From contig NZ_JABVCQ010000015.1 of the NCBI RefSeq assembly GCF_014145225.1, forward strand, positions 1 through 64,000: a stretch of 64,000 nt of DNA. The letters are read 5' to 3'. The translations under genes and the position numbers were made by a program. Positions 52,774-60,549 of the stretch are shown piece after piece. The notes under the pieces were generated by a model that was not told the origin of the DNA, did no database searches, and worked only from the letters and a program-made list of their open reading frames with translations. Each line of letters opens with the position of its first letter. Within the stretch, counting starts at the first letter, position 1. The stretch comes from Thiospirillum jenense. GTDB taxonomy: Bacteria; Pseudomonadota; Gammaproteobacteria; Chromatiales; Chromatiaceae.

Positions 52774-54797
52774 CGGTCACGAATGAAGTCATAAATGTTC
52801 AAGTAATCTTCACCAGGACGATTCCAGGAGAAGTCAGCACGCATGGCGTTTTCAATTAAATGGCGGAAATGATCCGGGTATTCGTAATAACACGCAATAG
52901 CGCGACCGAGGGCGGATTCCAAGCCCAGGGCATCATAATTATCAAAGCGATAGCCATTGCGCTCGTGTAATGGCCGGTCGGAATGATCTTTATCATAAAC
53001 CGTGTCGGCTAATCCACCAATGCTGCGCACGACGGGAATGGTGCCGTAGCGCAAGGCAATTAACTGCGTCAATCCGCAGGGTTCAAAGCGACTGGGTACC
53101 AGCATCATATCTGAGCCGGCATAAATTAAATGCGCTAAATCATCATCAAAGCCAATTTCGACATGACAATCAGGGCTGTCATTGAGCATCCGTTTTAAGC
53201 CCCAGAAGTCATTGTTAATGGCGTGATCGGGGCTGGCGCCTAATAATACGAATTGGGCGCCGTGTTCGAGTGAATAAAAAATGGCATGGCGGACGAGTTC
53301 TAAACCCTTTTGCGGATCCAGTCGGCCAATGAACGCGACGATGGGTTTTTCATTATCGGCCAGCATGAACCGCTGCCGCAATGCCCGTTTATTATCGTAT
53401 TTAGCATCAATATTGCTGACGCCATAGCGCGCTGGGATTTGTAAATCTACTTCGGGATTCCACACATCATAATCAATACCGTTGACCACGCCACCGTATT
53501 TGGTTTGATGGGTGTGCAGTGTCGGTTCTAATCCAAAACCCTGCCCCTGTTCTTTGGCTTCAAATGCATGACGCGGCGAAACAGTGGTAATGAAATTGGA
53601 ATAAACAATGCCGGCCTTTAATAAATTCAGCGCGTTGGGATGGTGATTATCGCGCATCCGGTTGTAATCAAAAAACCGTTCGGGTTGATGCAAACCGCTG
53701 GCGCGTAATAATTCGGCACCGGTGACGCCCTGATGTTTGAAATTATGAATGGTTAAACAGATTCGCGGGTGCATCATGCCGAGGCGTTGATAAAACTCGT
53801 ATAAAAACACCGGCACCAGCGCGGTTTGCCAATCATGACAGTGAATGATGTCGGGATGTTTGCCGGCTTTCCACAGGAATTCAATTGCCGCCCGCGAGAA
53901 GAAGGCGTAGCGTAAAACATCATCATTAAACCCATACACACTGCCGCGATTGAAGAAATTATCTTGGGAGTGCGGTTCAATAAAAAAGCATTTGCGGCCG
54001 TGGACAAAACCGAAAAAGACGGTGCAATGAACTGCGCCTTCGTACCACGGCACCCATAAATCATCATAGACGCGGTGCATTTCAAAAATGTGGTCATAAC
54101 GCAGCGTGTCATATTTGGGCAGAATCACTTCGACGTGATTGCCGCGAATGGCCAATTCCCGACTCAAGCCGAATACCACGTCCGCTAATCCACCGACTTT
54201 GGCCACCGGCGCCATTTCCGGCGTGATATGCACAATAAATAAACTCGGGCGCTGGGCGTGGAAATGCAGCGGGGGTTGCGCGGCTGGTTCGGGTGGTGTT
54301 TCTAATGAAACTGGCTCGGGCGGAATGAAAAACTGCTCGGGTTCTGGTTCAGCCGCTAATTCAAATGTCGGTTTAGATTTCTGCTGCGATTTGGATTTTG
54401 GTGAATTGATTTCGGGTAATGAATCAGCCGCCGGCGCGGGCGGCTCATCAATGACCAGCGGCGCGGCGTGATCATCAATAACCGGCGGCGTCAATTCCAA
54501 ATTCGCCGCTGTCACCGCGCCAGCAGCGGGTGGCGCATCGCTTGACGGCGCGGCCGCAGTCACATCCGCTGCGACGGCCGCTGTTTCAACCGCCTCCGTC
54601 GCAACCGCCTGCGCGGCCGGCGGCGTGACCTCAGCCACTGCCACGACCTGTTCAACTGGCGCGGCCGCCGGGGCGGGTGACGATGTCACCGCCGCTGGTG
54701 GTGCGGTGTCAGTCACGTCCTCGGTAGCAAGCGCCGTTGTCACCGATGACTTGACCGCTGGGCGCGGCGGTTTACGGGGAGACACTTTTCTGACCAT
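52770..54797 (-). CDS. glgA: glycogen synthase, second copy, with long low-complexity N-terminus
   Basis: GT5 glycogen synthase of 675 aa. The catalytic part starts near residue 185 (LFIVHITPEMAPVAKVGGLA with the KxGGL loop) and has VEVILPKYDTLRYDHIFEMH, IIHCHDWQTALVPVFLYEFY, NFKHQGVTGAELL, VNGIDYDVWNP, AFIGRLDPQKGLELVRHAI and VPSRFEPCGLTQLIALRYGT. Residues 1-180 are unlike other GlgA proteins: basic at first (VRKVSPRKPPRPAVKSS), then an Ala/Pro/Val/Thr/Glu-rich stretch with no predicted fold. It may be a flexible tether or interaction region. AGGAAA precedes the ATG. Middle gene of a glgB-glgA-GH13 operon. Confidence 0.94.
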   Translation of the reverse strand: MVRKVSPRKPPRPAVKSSVTTALATEDVTDTAPPAAVTSSPAPAAAPVEQVVAVAEVTPPAAQAVATEAVETAAVAADVTAAAPSSDAPPAAGAVTAANLELTPPVIDDHAAPLVIDEPPAPAADSLPEINSPKSKSQQKSKPTFELAAEPEPEQFFIPPEPVSLETPPEPAAQPPLHFHAQRPSLFIVHITPEMAPVAKVGGLADVVFGLSRELAIRGNHVEVILPKYDTLRYDHIFEMHRVYDDLWVPWYEGAVHCTVFFGFVHGRKCFFIEPHSQDNFFNRGSVYGFNDDVLRYAFFSRAAIEFLWKAGKHPDIIHCHDWQTALVPVFLYEFYQRLGMMHPRICLTIHNFKHQGVTGAELLRASGLHQPERFFDYNRMRDNHHPNALNLLKAGIVYSNFITTVSPRHAFEAKEQGQGFGLEPTLHTHQTKYGGVVNGIDYDVWNPEVDLQIPARYGVSNIDAKYDNKRALRQRFMLADNEKPIVAFIGRLDPQKGLELVRHAIFYSLEHGAQFVLLGASPDHAINNDFWGLKRMLNDSPDCHVEIGFDDDLAHLIYAGSDMMLVPSRFEPCGLTQLIALRYGTIPVVRSIGGLADTVYDKDHSDRPLHERNGYRFDNYDALGLESALGRAIACYYEYPDHFRHLIENAMRADFSWNRPGEDYLNIYDFIRDR

Positions 54798-54800
54798 TGC

Positions 54801-57059
54801 TTAATTTCCTGAATCGGTATCGTTAGATGAATTCAGACCAGCCGTTGTTGCGCTTTCGCTACAGCCGCTGGTGTCAAGTTGTAACAGGATGCCGGCCAGC
54901 GGTGGTAAATTGACCACGAGTGAGTCGGGGCGTCCCATCCACGCCACTGCTTCGGTGTGACGCGGGGCGCTGCCATTGCCGACATCGCTGCCACCGAACG
55001 CCGCCGCGTCAGAGTTGAACAGTTCGCGGTAGTAGCCGCCGCTGGGTAAGCCGATGCGGTAGTCCAGACGCGGGACGGGCGTGAAATTGAGCGCGACGAT
55101 CACGGGTGGGGTGGTGCTGCCGTCGGCGGACGGACGGGCGCGGCGTTGGTAGATCAACACGGAATTCTGCGCGTCGTGGCAGTCAATCCACTCGAAACCT
55201 TGCCAGTCAAAATCCTGATCGTACAGCGCGGTTGTGCTGCAATACAGGTGATTGAGTTGCTGCACCAGTTGCTTGATGCCGCGATGCAGCGGGTATTCCA
55301 GTACATACCAATCCAGCACTTTGGTGCTGTCCCACTCGTCACCCTGCCCGAACTCGCAGCCCTGAAACAGCAGTTTTTTGCCCGGATGCGTGAACATGTA
55401 AGTGTAGAGCAGGCGCAGGTTGGCAAAGCGTTGCCACTCGTCACCGGGCATCCGGTAGAGCAGCGAGTGCTTGCCGTGCGTGACCTCGTCGTGGGAAAAC
55501 GGCAGCAGGAAATTCTCGGTAAAGGCGTACAACATGCTAAAGGTGAGCATGTCTTGGTGATATTGGCGGTGAATCGGGTCTTCGCTCATGTAACGCAGCG
55601 TGTCGTTCATCCAGCCCATGTTCCACTTCAGATCAAAGCCCAGTCCGCCTAAATACGTCGGGCGCGTGACTTGTGGCCACGAGGTGGACTCTTCCGCCAT
55701 GATGAGCGTCCCCGGTACCTGATCGTGCGTGATCGCGTTCAATTCGCGCATGAAATCAATCGCTTCGAGATTCTCCCGCCCGCCGTAGCGATTCGGCAAC
55801 CAGTCGGTGCGCGAGTAATCGAGGTACAGCATTGACGCCACCGCGTCCACGCGCAGCCCGTCAACGTGGAATTCTTCTAACCAAAACAACGCGCTGGAGA
55901 TGAGGAAGTTTTTCACCTCGTTGCGGCCGAAATTAAAAATCAGCGTTGACCAATCTAAATGCTCACCCAAGCGCGGGTCTTCGTGTTCGTACAACGCCGT
56001 GCCATCAAACCGCGCCAGCGCGTGGGCATCTTTCGGAAAATGCGCTGGTACCCAGTCGAGGATGACGCCGATGTCGTGCGCGTGGCAGTAGTCCACAAAC
56101 CAGCGGAAATCGTCGGGCGTGCCAAAGCGGCTGGTCGGGGCGTAGTAGCCGGTCGCCTGATACCCCCACGACAAATCAAACGGATGCTCGGTGATCGGCA
56201 TCAGTTCCAAGTGGGTGAAGCCCATTTCCTGCGCGTAGCTGACCAGTTGCCGCGCCAGCTCGCGGTAATTGAGCAACTCGCCTTCGTAACCGCGCCGCCA
56301 TGAACCAAGATGCACTTCGTAAATGGACATGGGCGTATGCAGCCAATCATGTTCAGCGCGGGCTTGCCGCCAGGTCACGTCGGCATCACTCCAAGTGAAA
56401 CTGGACGGTGGCTCGACAATCGCGGCGGTGTTGGGGCGCAATTCAAACTGCCGCCCGTAGGGATCGGTTTTTAATAAAATAGCGCCGTGGCGCGAGCGGA
56501 CTTCGTATTTGTACAGCCCGCCCGGGGCCAAGTCAGGAATGAAGATTTCCCACACGCCATTACCGTGAACCCGCATTGGGTGACAGCGCCCGTCCCAGCG
56601 GTTGAAATCGCCCACCACGCTGACGCGCTCGGCATTCGGTGCCCAGACGGCGAATAACACGCCCGCCACGTCGTCGGTCTCATGCACCCGCGCCCCGAGC
56701 AGGCGGTAGGCGTGCCAATGTTTGCCTTCACCAAACAGATGCAGGTCGAAATCCGGCAATTGTGACGGGAAACAGTAGGGATCGTGCGTGATGTGTTCGT
56801 GATGGGCATCGTCGCGCCAAATCAGGCGATAACGCGCTGGGACATCTGCCGCTTTGCCGTGCCATTCAAACAGCGCCGTGTCACCCACCCGCGTCATGGC
56901 GTGATTGCCCTCAACGATGGTCACGCTCTCGGCATGTGGCAGCAGCGCCCGAATCACGAGCGCGTTGCCGTGATTGTGACGCCCGAGGTGCGCGAACGGG
57001 TCGGCACTGCGGGCGTCGAGCAGGGTTGTCAATTCGGGGGTCAGAGAAGAGTGGCTCAT
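54801..57059 (-). CDS. glgB: 1,4-alpha-glucan branching enzyme
   Basis: GH13 enzyme that makes alpha-1,6 branches in glycogen. An N-terminal domain (residues 1-110) plus CBM48 ([20 protein letters not shown] with WDGRCHPM) precede the barrel: [58 protein letters not shown] (nucleophile Asp), [16 protein letters not shown] (acid/base Glu) and [20 protein letters not shown]. The C-terminal all-beta domain includes [20 protein letters not shown]. The long form (752 aa) with an extra N-terminal domain resembles that of enteric GlgB. AAAGGA supports the ATG at 57059. First gene of the operon. Confidence 0.97.
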   Translation of the reverse strand: MSHSSLTPELTTLLDARSADPFAHLGRHNHGNALVIRALLPHAESVTIVEGNHAMTRVGDTALFEWHGKAADVPARYRLIWRDDAHHEHITHDPYCFPSQLPDFDLHLFGEGKHWHAYRLLGARVHETDDVAGVLFAVWAPNAERVSVVGDFNRWDGRCHPMRVHGNGVWEIFIPDLAPGGLYKYEVRSRHGAILLKTDPYGRQFELRPNTAAIVEPPSSFTWSDADVTWRQARAEHDWLHTPMSIYEVHLGSWRRGYEGELLNYRELARQLVSYAQEMGFTHLELMPITEHPFDLSWGYQATGYYAPTSRFGTPDDFRWFVDYCHAHDIGVILDWVPAHFPKDAHALARFDGTALYEHEDPRLGEHLDWSTLIFNFGRNEVKNFLISSALFWLEEFHVDGLRVDAVASMLYLDYSRTDWLPNRYGGRENLEAIDFMRELNAITHDQVPGTLIMAEESTSWPQVTRPTYLGGLGFDLKWNMGWMNDTLRYMSEDPIHRQYHQDMLTFSMLYAFTENFLLPFSHDEVTHGKHSLLYRMPGDEWQRFANLRLLYTYMFTHPGKKLLFQGCEFGQGDEWDSTKVLDWYVLEYPLHRGIKQLVQQLNHLYCSTTALYDQDFDWQGFEWIDCHDAQNSVLIYQRRARPSADGSTTPPVIVALNFTPVPRLDYRIGLPSGGYYRELFNSDAAAFGGSDVGNGSAPRHTEAVAWMGRPDSLVVNLPPLAGILLQLDTSGCSESATTAGLNSSNDTDSGN

Positions 57060-57385
57060 GCGTTGGAATCCTTTGAAGTGCGGGGGCGTGACCAAAATAA
57101 TGCGGCGCTGCGGCTGTCACGCAGGGCAGTCAGTGGTAATTATGCTGGATTTTAGCGGGGGCGGGGTAATTTTCGGCAATTCAGGGCGGGCGCGGCGAGC
57201 GAGTGGGGGCGATGAGCGAGTGGGGAGCTGGCGCGGCGGTAATTGTAAATAAGAATGCGACCACAAAGTTGAGATAAAAATCAACCTAAAAAATCGTCAA
57301 AACAGCATCACTTCTATTTGATTTGTACAAGTAAAGTTAAGTACTTTATTCACCAAAGATGACGGCTCACACGTCGGAAACTCAT

Positions 57386-57430
57386 CCGGTTTTAGTTGAT
57401 TGCTAATTGTCGGGTTGCCACAAGCGGCAA
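57386..57430 (+). repeat. 45-base repeat flanking toxin-antitoxin modules, copy A
   Basis: From CCGGTTTTAGTTGATTGCTA through to CACAAGCGGCAA, this matches 58167-58211 at 42 of 45 positions by eye. Its right part folds as TTGCC...GGCAA. Copies A and B are in the same orientation and bracket the brnTA pair. The shared part extends well to the left of the palindrome, so the similarity is not only a common terminator stem. Confidence 0.75.
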
Positions 57431-57452
57431 TTTAACCGCCGCTGTTTTTTTT
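57423..57452 (+). terminator. intrinsic terminator on the plus strand, no obvious upstream gene
   Basis: AGCGGC (57423-57428), a nine-base loop and GCCGCT (57438-57443) form a perfect six-base stem followed by G and eight T residues (57445-57452). The sequence is a good rho-independent terminator for rightward transcription, but no rightward gene lies before it; the neighbours on both sides are read leftward. Confidence 0.55.
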
Positions 57453-57583
57453 CATTAGAGTTGTTTTGACGGCGTGAGCAGTATCACGCTGATTTATAAG
57501 ATTTTATTTTTGCCACATCCACAGAAATGTGGAGATTTTAGCGTTGCTAACTCCTTGTTTTATAAGTGTTAGAACAAGTCTAT

Positions 57584-57814
57584 TTAGCGGAGTCCGCTGG
57601 AACGCTGAGTGAGGCTTGCCGAATGTTCAGCAATTTCAATAAGATAACGCAGAGCTTCGTTTACGGTTTCGGCAGTTGGAAACGCGGCAATCACATCAGG
57701 TTCTAAGCGAACTGTATCGCAAAAAATTTTGCGTTTTGGGCCTAACTTACGGACTTGTAAACTTTGTACGTCGTACTCTGACCGTAATTCGTCTTCTGCT
57801 TCAATTTTGTTCAT
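57584..57814 (-). CDS. BrnA-like antitoxin
   Basis: A 76-aa protein that overlaps the upstream BrnT-like toxin gene by 14 bases, the usual BrnT-BrnA order. The C-terminal half (RLEPDVIAAFPTAETVNEAL then RYLIEIAEHS) has the D-V-x-x-x-F-x-T-x-x-x-x-N-x-A-L-R pattern of the CopG-like DNA-binding part of BrnA-type antitoxins. The N-terminal half is charged. It would neutralise BrnT and repress the operon. Confidence 0.78.
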   Translation of the reverse strand: MNKIEAEDELRSEYDVQSLQVRKLGPKRKIFCDTVRLEPDVIAAFPTAETVNEALRYLIEIAEHSASLTQRSSGLR

Positions 57815-58073
57815 ATGCTCTACGCTCCGATGGCGTTGCTTCTCTTGCGCTGATTAAACGAATGGAGTGGCTGCGTTCCATATAAGAAATAAACAACAAT
57901 CGCCCTTGTGCCGATTGACCCAGGAGGATAAAACGGTGTTCCTCACAGGAATGGTCTGGATCATAGAAATCCACATACAACGGGTCATCGAAAACTGTTT
58001 TAGCTTCTTCAAAAGAAACGTTATGCTTCGATAAGTTCATTGCCGCTTTATTTTCGTCCCATTCGTATACCAT
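57801..58073 (-). CDS. BrnT-family ribonuclease toxin
   Basis: A 90-aa RelE-fold toxin. The sequence starts VYEWDENKAAMNLSKHNVSF, the W-D-x-x-K-x-x-x-N-x-x-K-H-x-V-S-F signature of BrnT, continues with EEAKTVFDDPLYVDFYDPDH and ends with ERSHSIRLISAREATPSERR (I-R-x-I-S-A-R-x-A-x-x-x-E-R). BrnT is an RNase that stops growth when not bound by BrnA. It is the first gene of the pair and lies between 45-base repeats A and B. Confidence 0.9.
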   Translation of the reverse strand: MVYEWDENKAAMNLSKHNVSFEEAKTVFDDPLYVDFYDPDHSCEEHRFILLGQSAQGRLLFISYMERSHSIRLISAREATPSERRAYEQN

Positions 58074-58096
58074 GAAAATGGATACCTCGACCTAAT

Positions 58097-58117
58097 AATC
58101 TGGTCAAGCGCCAGATT
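58097..58117. promoter_or_regulatory. inverted repeat upstream of the brnT-like gene, candidate operator
   Basis: AATCTGG (58097-58103) and CCAGATT (58111-58117) are perfect inverted arms around a seven-base centre, 24 bases before the brnT start. On the minus strand TTGACC (58107-58102) lies inside it and could act as a -35 box. Toxin-antitoxin operons are usually repressed by the antitoxin at such a site; no direct evidence here. Confidence 0.42.
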
Positions 58118-58166
58118 CAGTTGGTAATTATGCGGGACTTGACACTTTTTCTATTCAGAACCCCCT

Positions 58167-58211
58167 CCAGTTTTAGTTGATTGTTAATTGTTGGGTTGCC
58201 ACAAGCGGCAA
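58167..58211 (+). repeat. 45-base repeat flanking toxin-antitoxin modules, copy B
   Basis: Near-identical to copy A (three differences). Here the palindromic part is longer: TTGGGTTGCC pairs with GGCAACCAAA with one mismatch around ACAAGC. It separates the brnTA-like pair from the stbDE-like pair. There is no T-tract after it, unlike copy A. Confidence 0.75.
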
Positions 58212-58224
58212 CCAAACCCGCGCC

Positions 58225-58258
58225 TTGTTATGGTCTTTACGAGACCTAATAAAAGACC
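58225..58258 (+). promoter_or_regulatory. candidate promoter/operator of the stbDE-like module
   Basis: TTGTTA (58225-58230) and TAATAA (58247-58252) are separated by 16 bases and fit weak -35 and -10 boxes. Between and over them are GGTCT (58232), AGACC (58242-58246) and AAAGACC (58252-58258), so GGTCTTT can pair with either AGACC or AAAGACC. Overlapping inverted half-sites across a promoter suggest autoregulation by the antitoxin. Confidence 0.42.
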
Positions 58259-58299
58259 TACAATTTGGTTTTATTGGCTTATGAGATGGTAATAAAAAG

Positions 58300-58548
58300 A
58301 TGACACATCCAATACTGACAGAAGTTGCAGCCAGCATTTCCGAATTCAAAGCAAATCCAATGAAAGTCGTATCAAGCGGCAATGGGATGCCTATTGCGGT
58401 GCTGAACCAAAATGAACCTGCTTTTTATTGTGTACCCGCCGCAGCCTATGAAGCAATGATGGAGTTGCTTGACGATGTAGAACTATTGGAACTGGTGAAG
58501 GCGCGAATGAGCGAACCTGCAATCAGGGTTACGCTCGATGACTTATAA
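58300..58548 (+). CDS. stbD: StbD-like antitoxin (Phd/YefM family)
   Basis: An 82-aa antitoxin. The N-terminus LTEVAASISEFKANPMKVVS is the Phd/YefM DNA-binding strand-helix, and GMPIAVLNQNEPAFYCVPAA is the hallmark of StbD proteins. The C-terminal helix (LLDDVELLELVKARMSEPAI) would bind the toxin. It overlaps the toxin gene by 11 bases. Represses its own operon in known cases. Confidence 0.9.
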   Translation: MTHPILTEVAASISEFKANPMKVVSSGNGMPIAVLNQNEPAFYCVPAAAYEAMMELLDDVELLELVKARMSEPAIRVTLDDL

Positions 58549-58834
58549 ACTGGAATTCAAACAATCTGCCCTCAAGGAATGGGAGAAGCTCGGCCATACC
58601 GTCAAAGACCAGTTCAAAAAGAAACTTAAAGAACGACTCGATAATCCACATGTACCATCTGCTGCACTATCCGGTGCCAAGAACATATACAAGATTAAAC
58701 TTCGTCAACTCGGATACCGATTGGTTTATTCAGTCGAAGATCAGACGATTATGGTAACGGTCATTGCCGTAGGAAAACGTGATCGAAATGAAATCTATCA
58801 CATTGCCCTTGCTCGATTACACGATAAGTCTTGA
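58538..58834 (+). CDS. stbE: StbE/RelE-family ribosome-dependent mRNA interferase
   Basis: A 98-aa toxin of the RelE superfamily, close to RelE proper: YKLEFKQSALKEWEKLGHTV, then KDQFKKKLKERLDNPHVPSA, YKIKLRQLGYRLVYSVED and VTVIAVGKRDRNEIYHIALA. The Lys/Arg set used by RelE for mRNA cleavage in the ribosomal A site is present (K-K-K-L, R-L-x-x-x-V, G-K-R-x-R). Translationally coupled to the antitoxin gene. Confidence 0.93.
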   Translation: MTYKLEFKQSALKEWEKLGHTVKDQFKKKLKERLDNPHVPSAALSGAKNIYKIKLRQLGYRLVYSVEDQTIMVTVIAVGKRDRNEIYHIALARLHDKS

Positions 58835-58877
58835 GGCATAACAAGACTTCGCCCTCAAATCTGAGGCTAATTGACTG

Positions 58878-58903
58878 TTGGGTTATTAAAGGACGCAACC
58901 CAA
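58878..58903. repeat. TTGGGTT/AACCCAA palindrome, copy C
   Basis: TTGGGTT (58878-58884) and AACCCAA (58897-58903) form a perfect seven-base stem with a 12-base loop, 44 bases after the stbE stop. CTAATTG just before it is also present in copies A and B. It closes the toxin-antitoxin block on the right and belongs to the same family as the palindromes at 31187-31215 and 61529-61545. Confidence 0.65.
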
Positions 58904-58904
58904 A

Positions 58905-59087
58905 CTACCTTGCTGTTGCTTGCAAATGATTGATAAGCGCTATAACGGCATCAGACTCCACCCAATAACCCCAATGTTCATTCGATAAAAGATGACGTTT
59001 GAGTCTATCCAAGTCCGCTACACAAATAGCATTGTTTAGCAGACCGTAATAAATCAGCTCAATCCGTATATTGTTTTCAAGCTGCAT
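58905..59087 (-). CDS. hypothetical small protein
   Basis: A 60-aa frame starting QLENNIRIELIYYGLLNNAI, then CVADLDRLKRHLLSNEHWGY and ending IALINHLQATAR. It reads like a real helical protein or the C-terminal end of one. The frame stays open upstream to 59465, but the upstream part lies opposite the gene relic and the PEP-CTERM leader and looks random. No ribosome-binding site is seen at the ATG, so this may be a truncated gene. Not recognised. Confidence 0.35.
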   Translation of the reverse strand: MQLENNIRIELIYYGLLNNAICVADLDRLKRHLLSNEHWGYWVESDAVIALINHLQATAR

Positions 59088-59152
59088 GTTATCATAATTA
59101 TTAAAGTTGCAATCACGCACCCAACTATTTGACCAATTTAATTCAACTGTGA

Positions 59153-59329
59153 TCGGTTCATTTGCCTGCTCTAGGGGGAGATGATGCGCCCGATGATCCG
59201 CAAATACAATTTGATGGCGACCCAGAGGAATGGTTTGGTCTTTATGCGTTCGATAATAAAATGCGTTTAATACCAAAAGGCACAATTGCGGATGCAGTGC
59301 GGGAAATGTTTGGGCGCCGGAGTGAATGA
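59153..59329 (+). pseudogene. C-terminal relic of an unidentified gene
   Basis: An open stretch of 58 codons with no usable start reads GDDAPDDPQIQFDGDPEEWF, then GLYAFDNKMRLIPKGTIADA and VREMFGRRSE with a stop. It is acidic, non-repetitive and clearly protein-like, and begins directly after an in-frame TGA. In the next frame, just upstream (from about 59098), QSRTQLFDQFNSTVIGSFAC also looks coding, so a frameshift near 59176 may have broken one gene. The family is not recognised. Confidence 0.4.
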
Positions 59330-59465
59330 CTCCTATAGCAATATAAGTACTAATGTGATACAGCAACACGGCATTAACAATTCTGTGATGTGTAGCACCG
59401 GGTCTGCTATTATAAAAGTTGCACCCAGAGAAAACGTTAAAATTGCATACATGGTGGAAAATCAC

Positions 59466-60446
59466 ATGAACAGACGCACATTTTATACACCATTATTTAT
59501 TGGTAGCCTGTGGTTGTGCGCAGTTACTGCATATGCGCTCCCAATAACAACGTCTTATGTTGATAATTATCAAGGGGCGGCACCTAACGGCTATACCGAT
59601 GTCATTGCCGCTAGTAATCAAACAAATTGGTTTGATATTACCGGTGCATTAGTCACCCTGACTGATACGCAATTGCAAATTGATATTGTGACTGATTTTA
59701 TGACAACGGGTTTAGGTAGCTACACTAACCTGACAAAATCGATTAATAACCAACGCCCTGGCATTGGCGCCGGGGATTTGTTTTTATCAATAGGTGGTTG
59801 GGACCCTACCGGGACAGAGGCAAATAGATACAGCACAGATAGCTTAAAACAATCTGGAACAACGCAATGGACACATGCGCTGACTTTGGATAATCGTTGG
59901 AGTAGCACGGGCGGCACTGCAACCCTTGTGGAATTGCCAACATCAACAAATAACGGTTATCAAAGCAACGATTATTCCTATATTTTAACCGCCGAAGATT
60001 TTATGAGCAGCGGCATTTATCGGCATAATCAAGCAGTAGCGGTCAAACCCAACTCTGCCACGCCCGTTAATACCGTGACCGCGACATGGGCGCCCGTGAC
60101 TACAGTCATTAACGGTAATAGTAAAAATGCGCTGCGCTTTTCTGTTGATTTAATGGGTACAGACTTATTAGGTGAGACGCTTGGCGTTCATTGGGCAATG
60201 ACCTGTGCCAATGATGTGATTGAATTCAGTCTTCCCCTGGCGAGTATGACAATACCCGAAAATCGGTCATCAACTGTACCTGAACCCAATAGCCTACTTT
60301 TATTAATGTCAGGTCTAGTCTTGCTCTGGTGGCATTTGAAAAATCAACCTGGCAGCATGACTGCCATCTCAATTCAGCCGAAAAAATCTTTTAATACGGC
60401 TTCCATATCATTCAGGAGTTACGCACTTCGGATGTTAACTGGTTAA
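59466..60446 (+). CDS. PEP-CTERM sorting-domain protein with extended C-terminus
   Basis: A 326-aa exported protein. Signal peptide NRRTFYTPLFIGSLWLCAVT with cleavage near AYA; Ser/Thr/Gly-rich mature domain without a known fold; then the sorting signal VPEPNSLLLLMSGLVLLWWH followed by Lys-Asn. PEP-CTERM signals are cut by exosortase and tie proteins to exopolysaccharide-producing lineages. Normally the protein ends within a few residues of the basic end; here about 34 residues continue (SFNTASISFRSYALRM...) up to just before a palindromic repeat. That tail may be an acquired read-through. The ATG at 59466 follows GGTGGA. Confidence 0.85.
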   Translation: MNRRTFYTPLFIGSLWLCAVTAYALPITTSYVDNYQGAAPNGYTDVIAASNQTNWFDITGALVTLTDTQLQIDIVTDFMTTGLGSYTNLTKSINNQRPGIGAGDLFLSIGGWDPTGTEANRYSTDSLKQSGTTQWTHALTLDNRWSSTGGTATLVELPTSTNNGYQSNDYSYILTAEDFMSSGIYRHNQAVAVKPNSATPVNTVTATWAPVTTVINGNSKNALRFSVDLMGTDLLGETLGVHWAMTCANDVIEFSLPLASMTIPENRSSTVPEPNSLLLLMSGLVLLWWHLKNQPGSMTAISIQPKKSFNTASISFRSYALRMLTG

Positions 60447-60466
60447 TTTTTCAGGTTAAGAGCGCA

Positions 60467-60488
60467 TTCCCACGCGCCAGCGTGGGAA
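60467..60488. repeat. TTCCCACGC/GCGTGGGAA palindromic element, copy 2
   Basis: TTCCCACGC (60467-60475), GCCA and GCGTGGGAA (60480-60488), identical in its core to the copy at 49145-49166. It lies 62 bases before the Uma2 gene and 21 bases after the PEP-CTERM stop. Confidence 0.75.
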
Positions 60489-60549
60489 CGATCATTAAAA
60501 CAATGCTATTCACTCAAATAACAACCACCAAATTGATTGGAGTAAGCTG

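Larger units (their letters stand above)
57060..57583. other. 524-base gene-free spacer before the toxin-antitoxin region
   Basis: No convincing gene on either strand. The left third is GC-rich with two near copies of GAGCGAGTGGGG close together (about 57198 and 57213); from about 57245 the sequence turns AT-rich. The right part holds repeat copy A (57386-57430), a terminator-like hairpin (57423-57452) and a small hairpin CCACAT...ATGTGG near 57516-57535. It marks the boundary between the glycogen operon and the accessory block. Confidence 0.6.

Noticed and set aside
55146-56303. Long plus-strand frames opposite glgB
   Set aside because: Shadow frames of a well-conserved branching enzyme.
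58160-58910. Chromosomal integron cassette array (GTTGGGT in copies B and C fits the attC R' consensus GTTRRRY)
   Set aside because: Copy A has GTCGGGT, no matching RYYYAAC site is found at proper distance, brnTA is in reverse orientation, no integrase is visible, and the arms match a dispersed REP-like palindrome family instead.
59088-59465. Upstream part of the minus-strand frame ending at 58905
   Set aside because: Lies opposite the gene relic and the PEP-CTERM leader, and its translation is rich in His, Cys and Asn without pattern.
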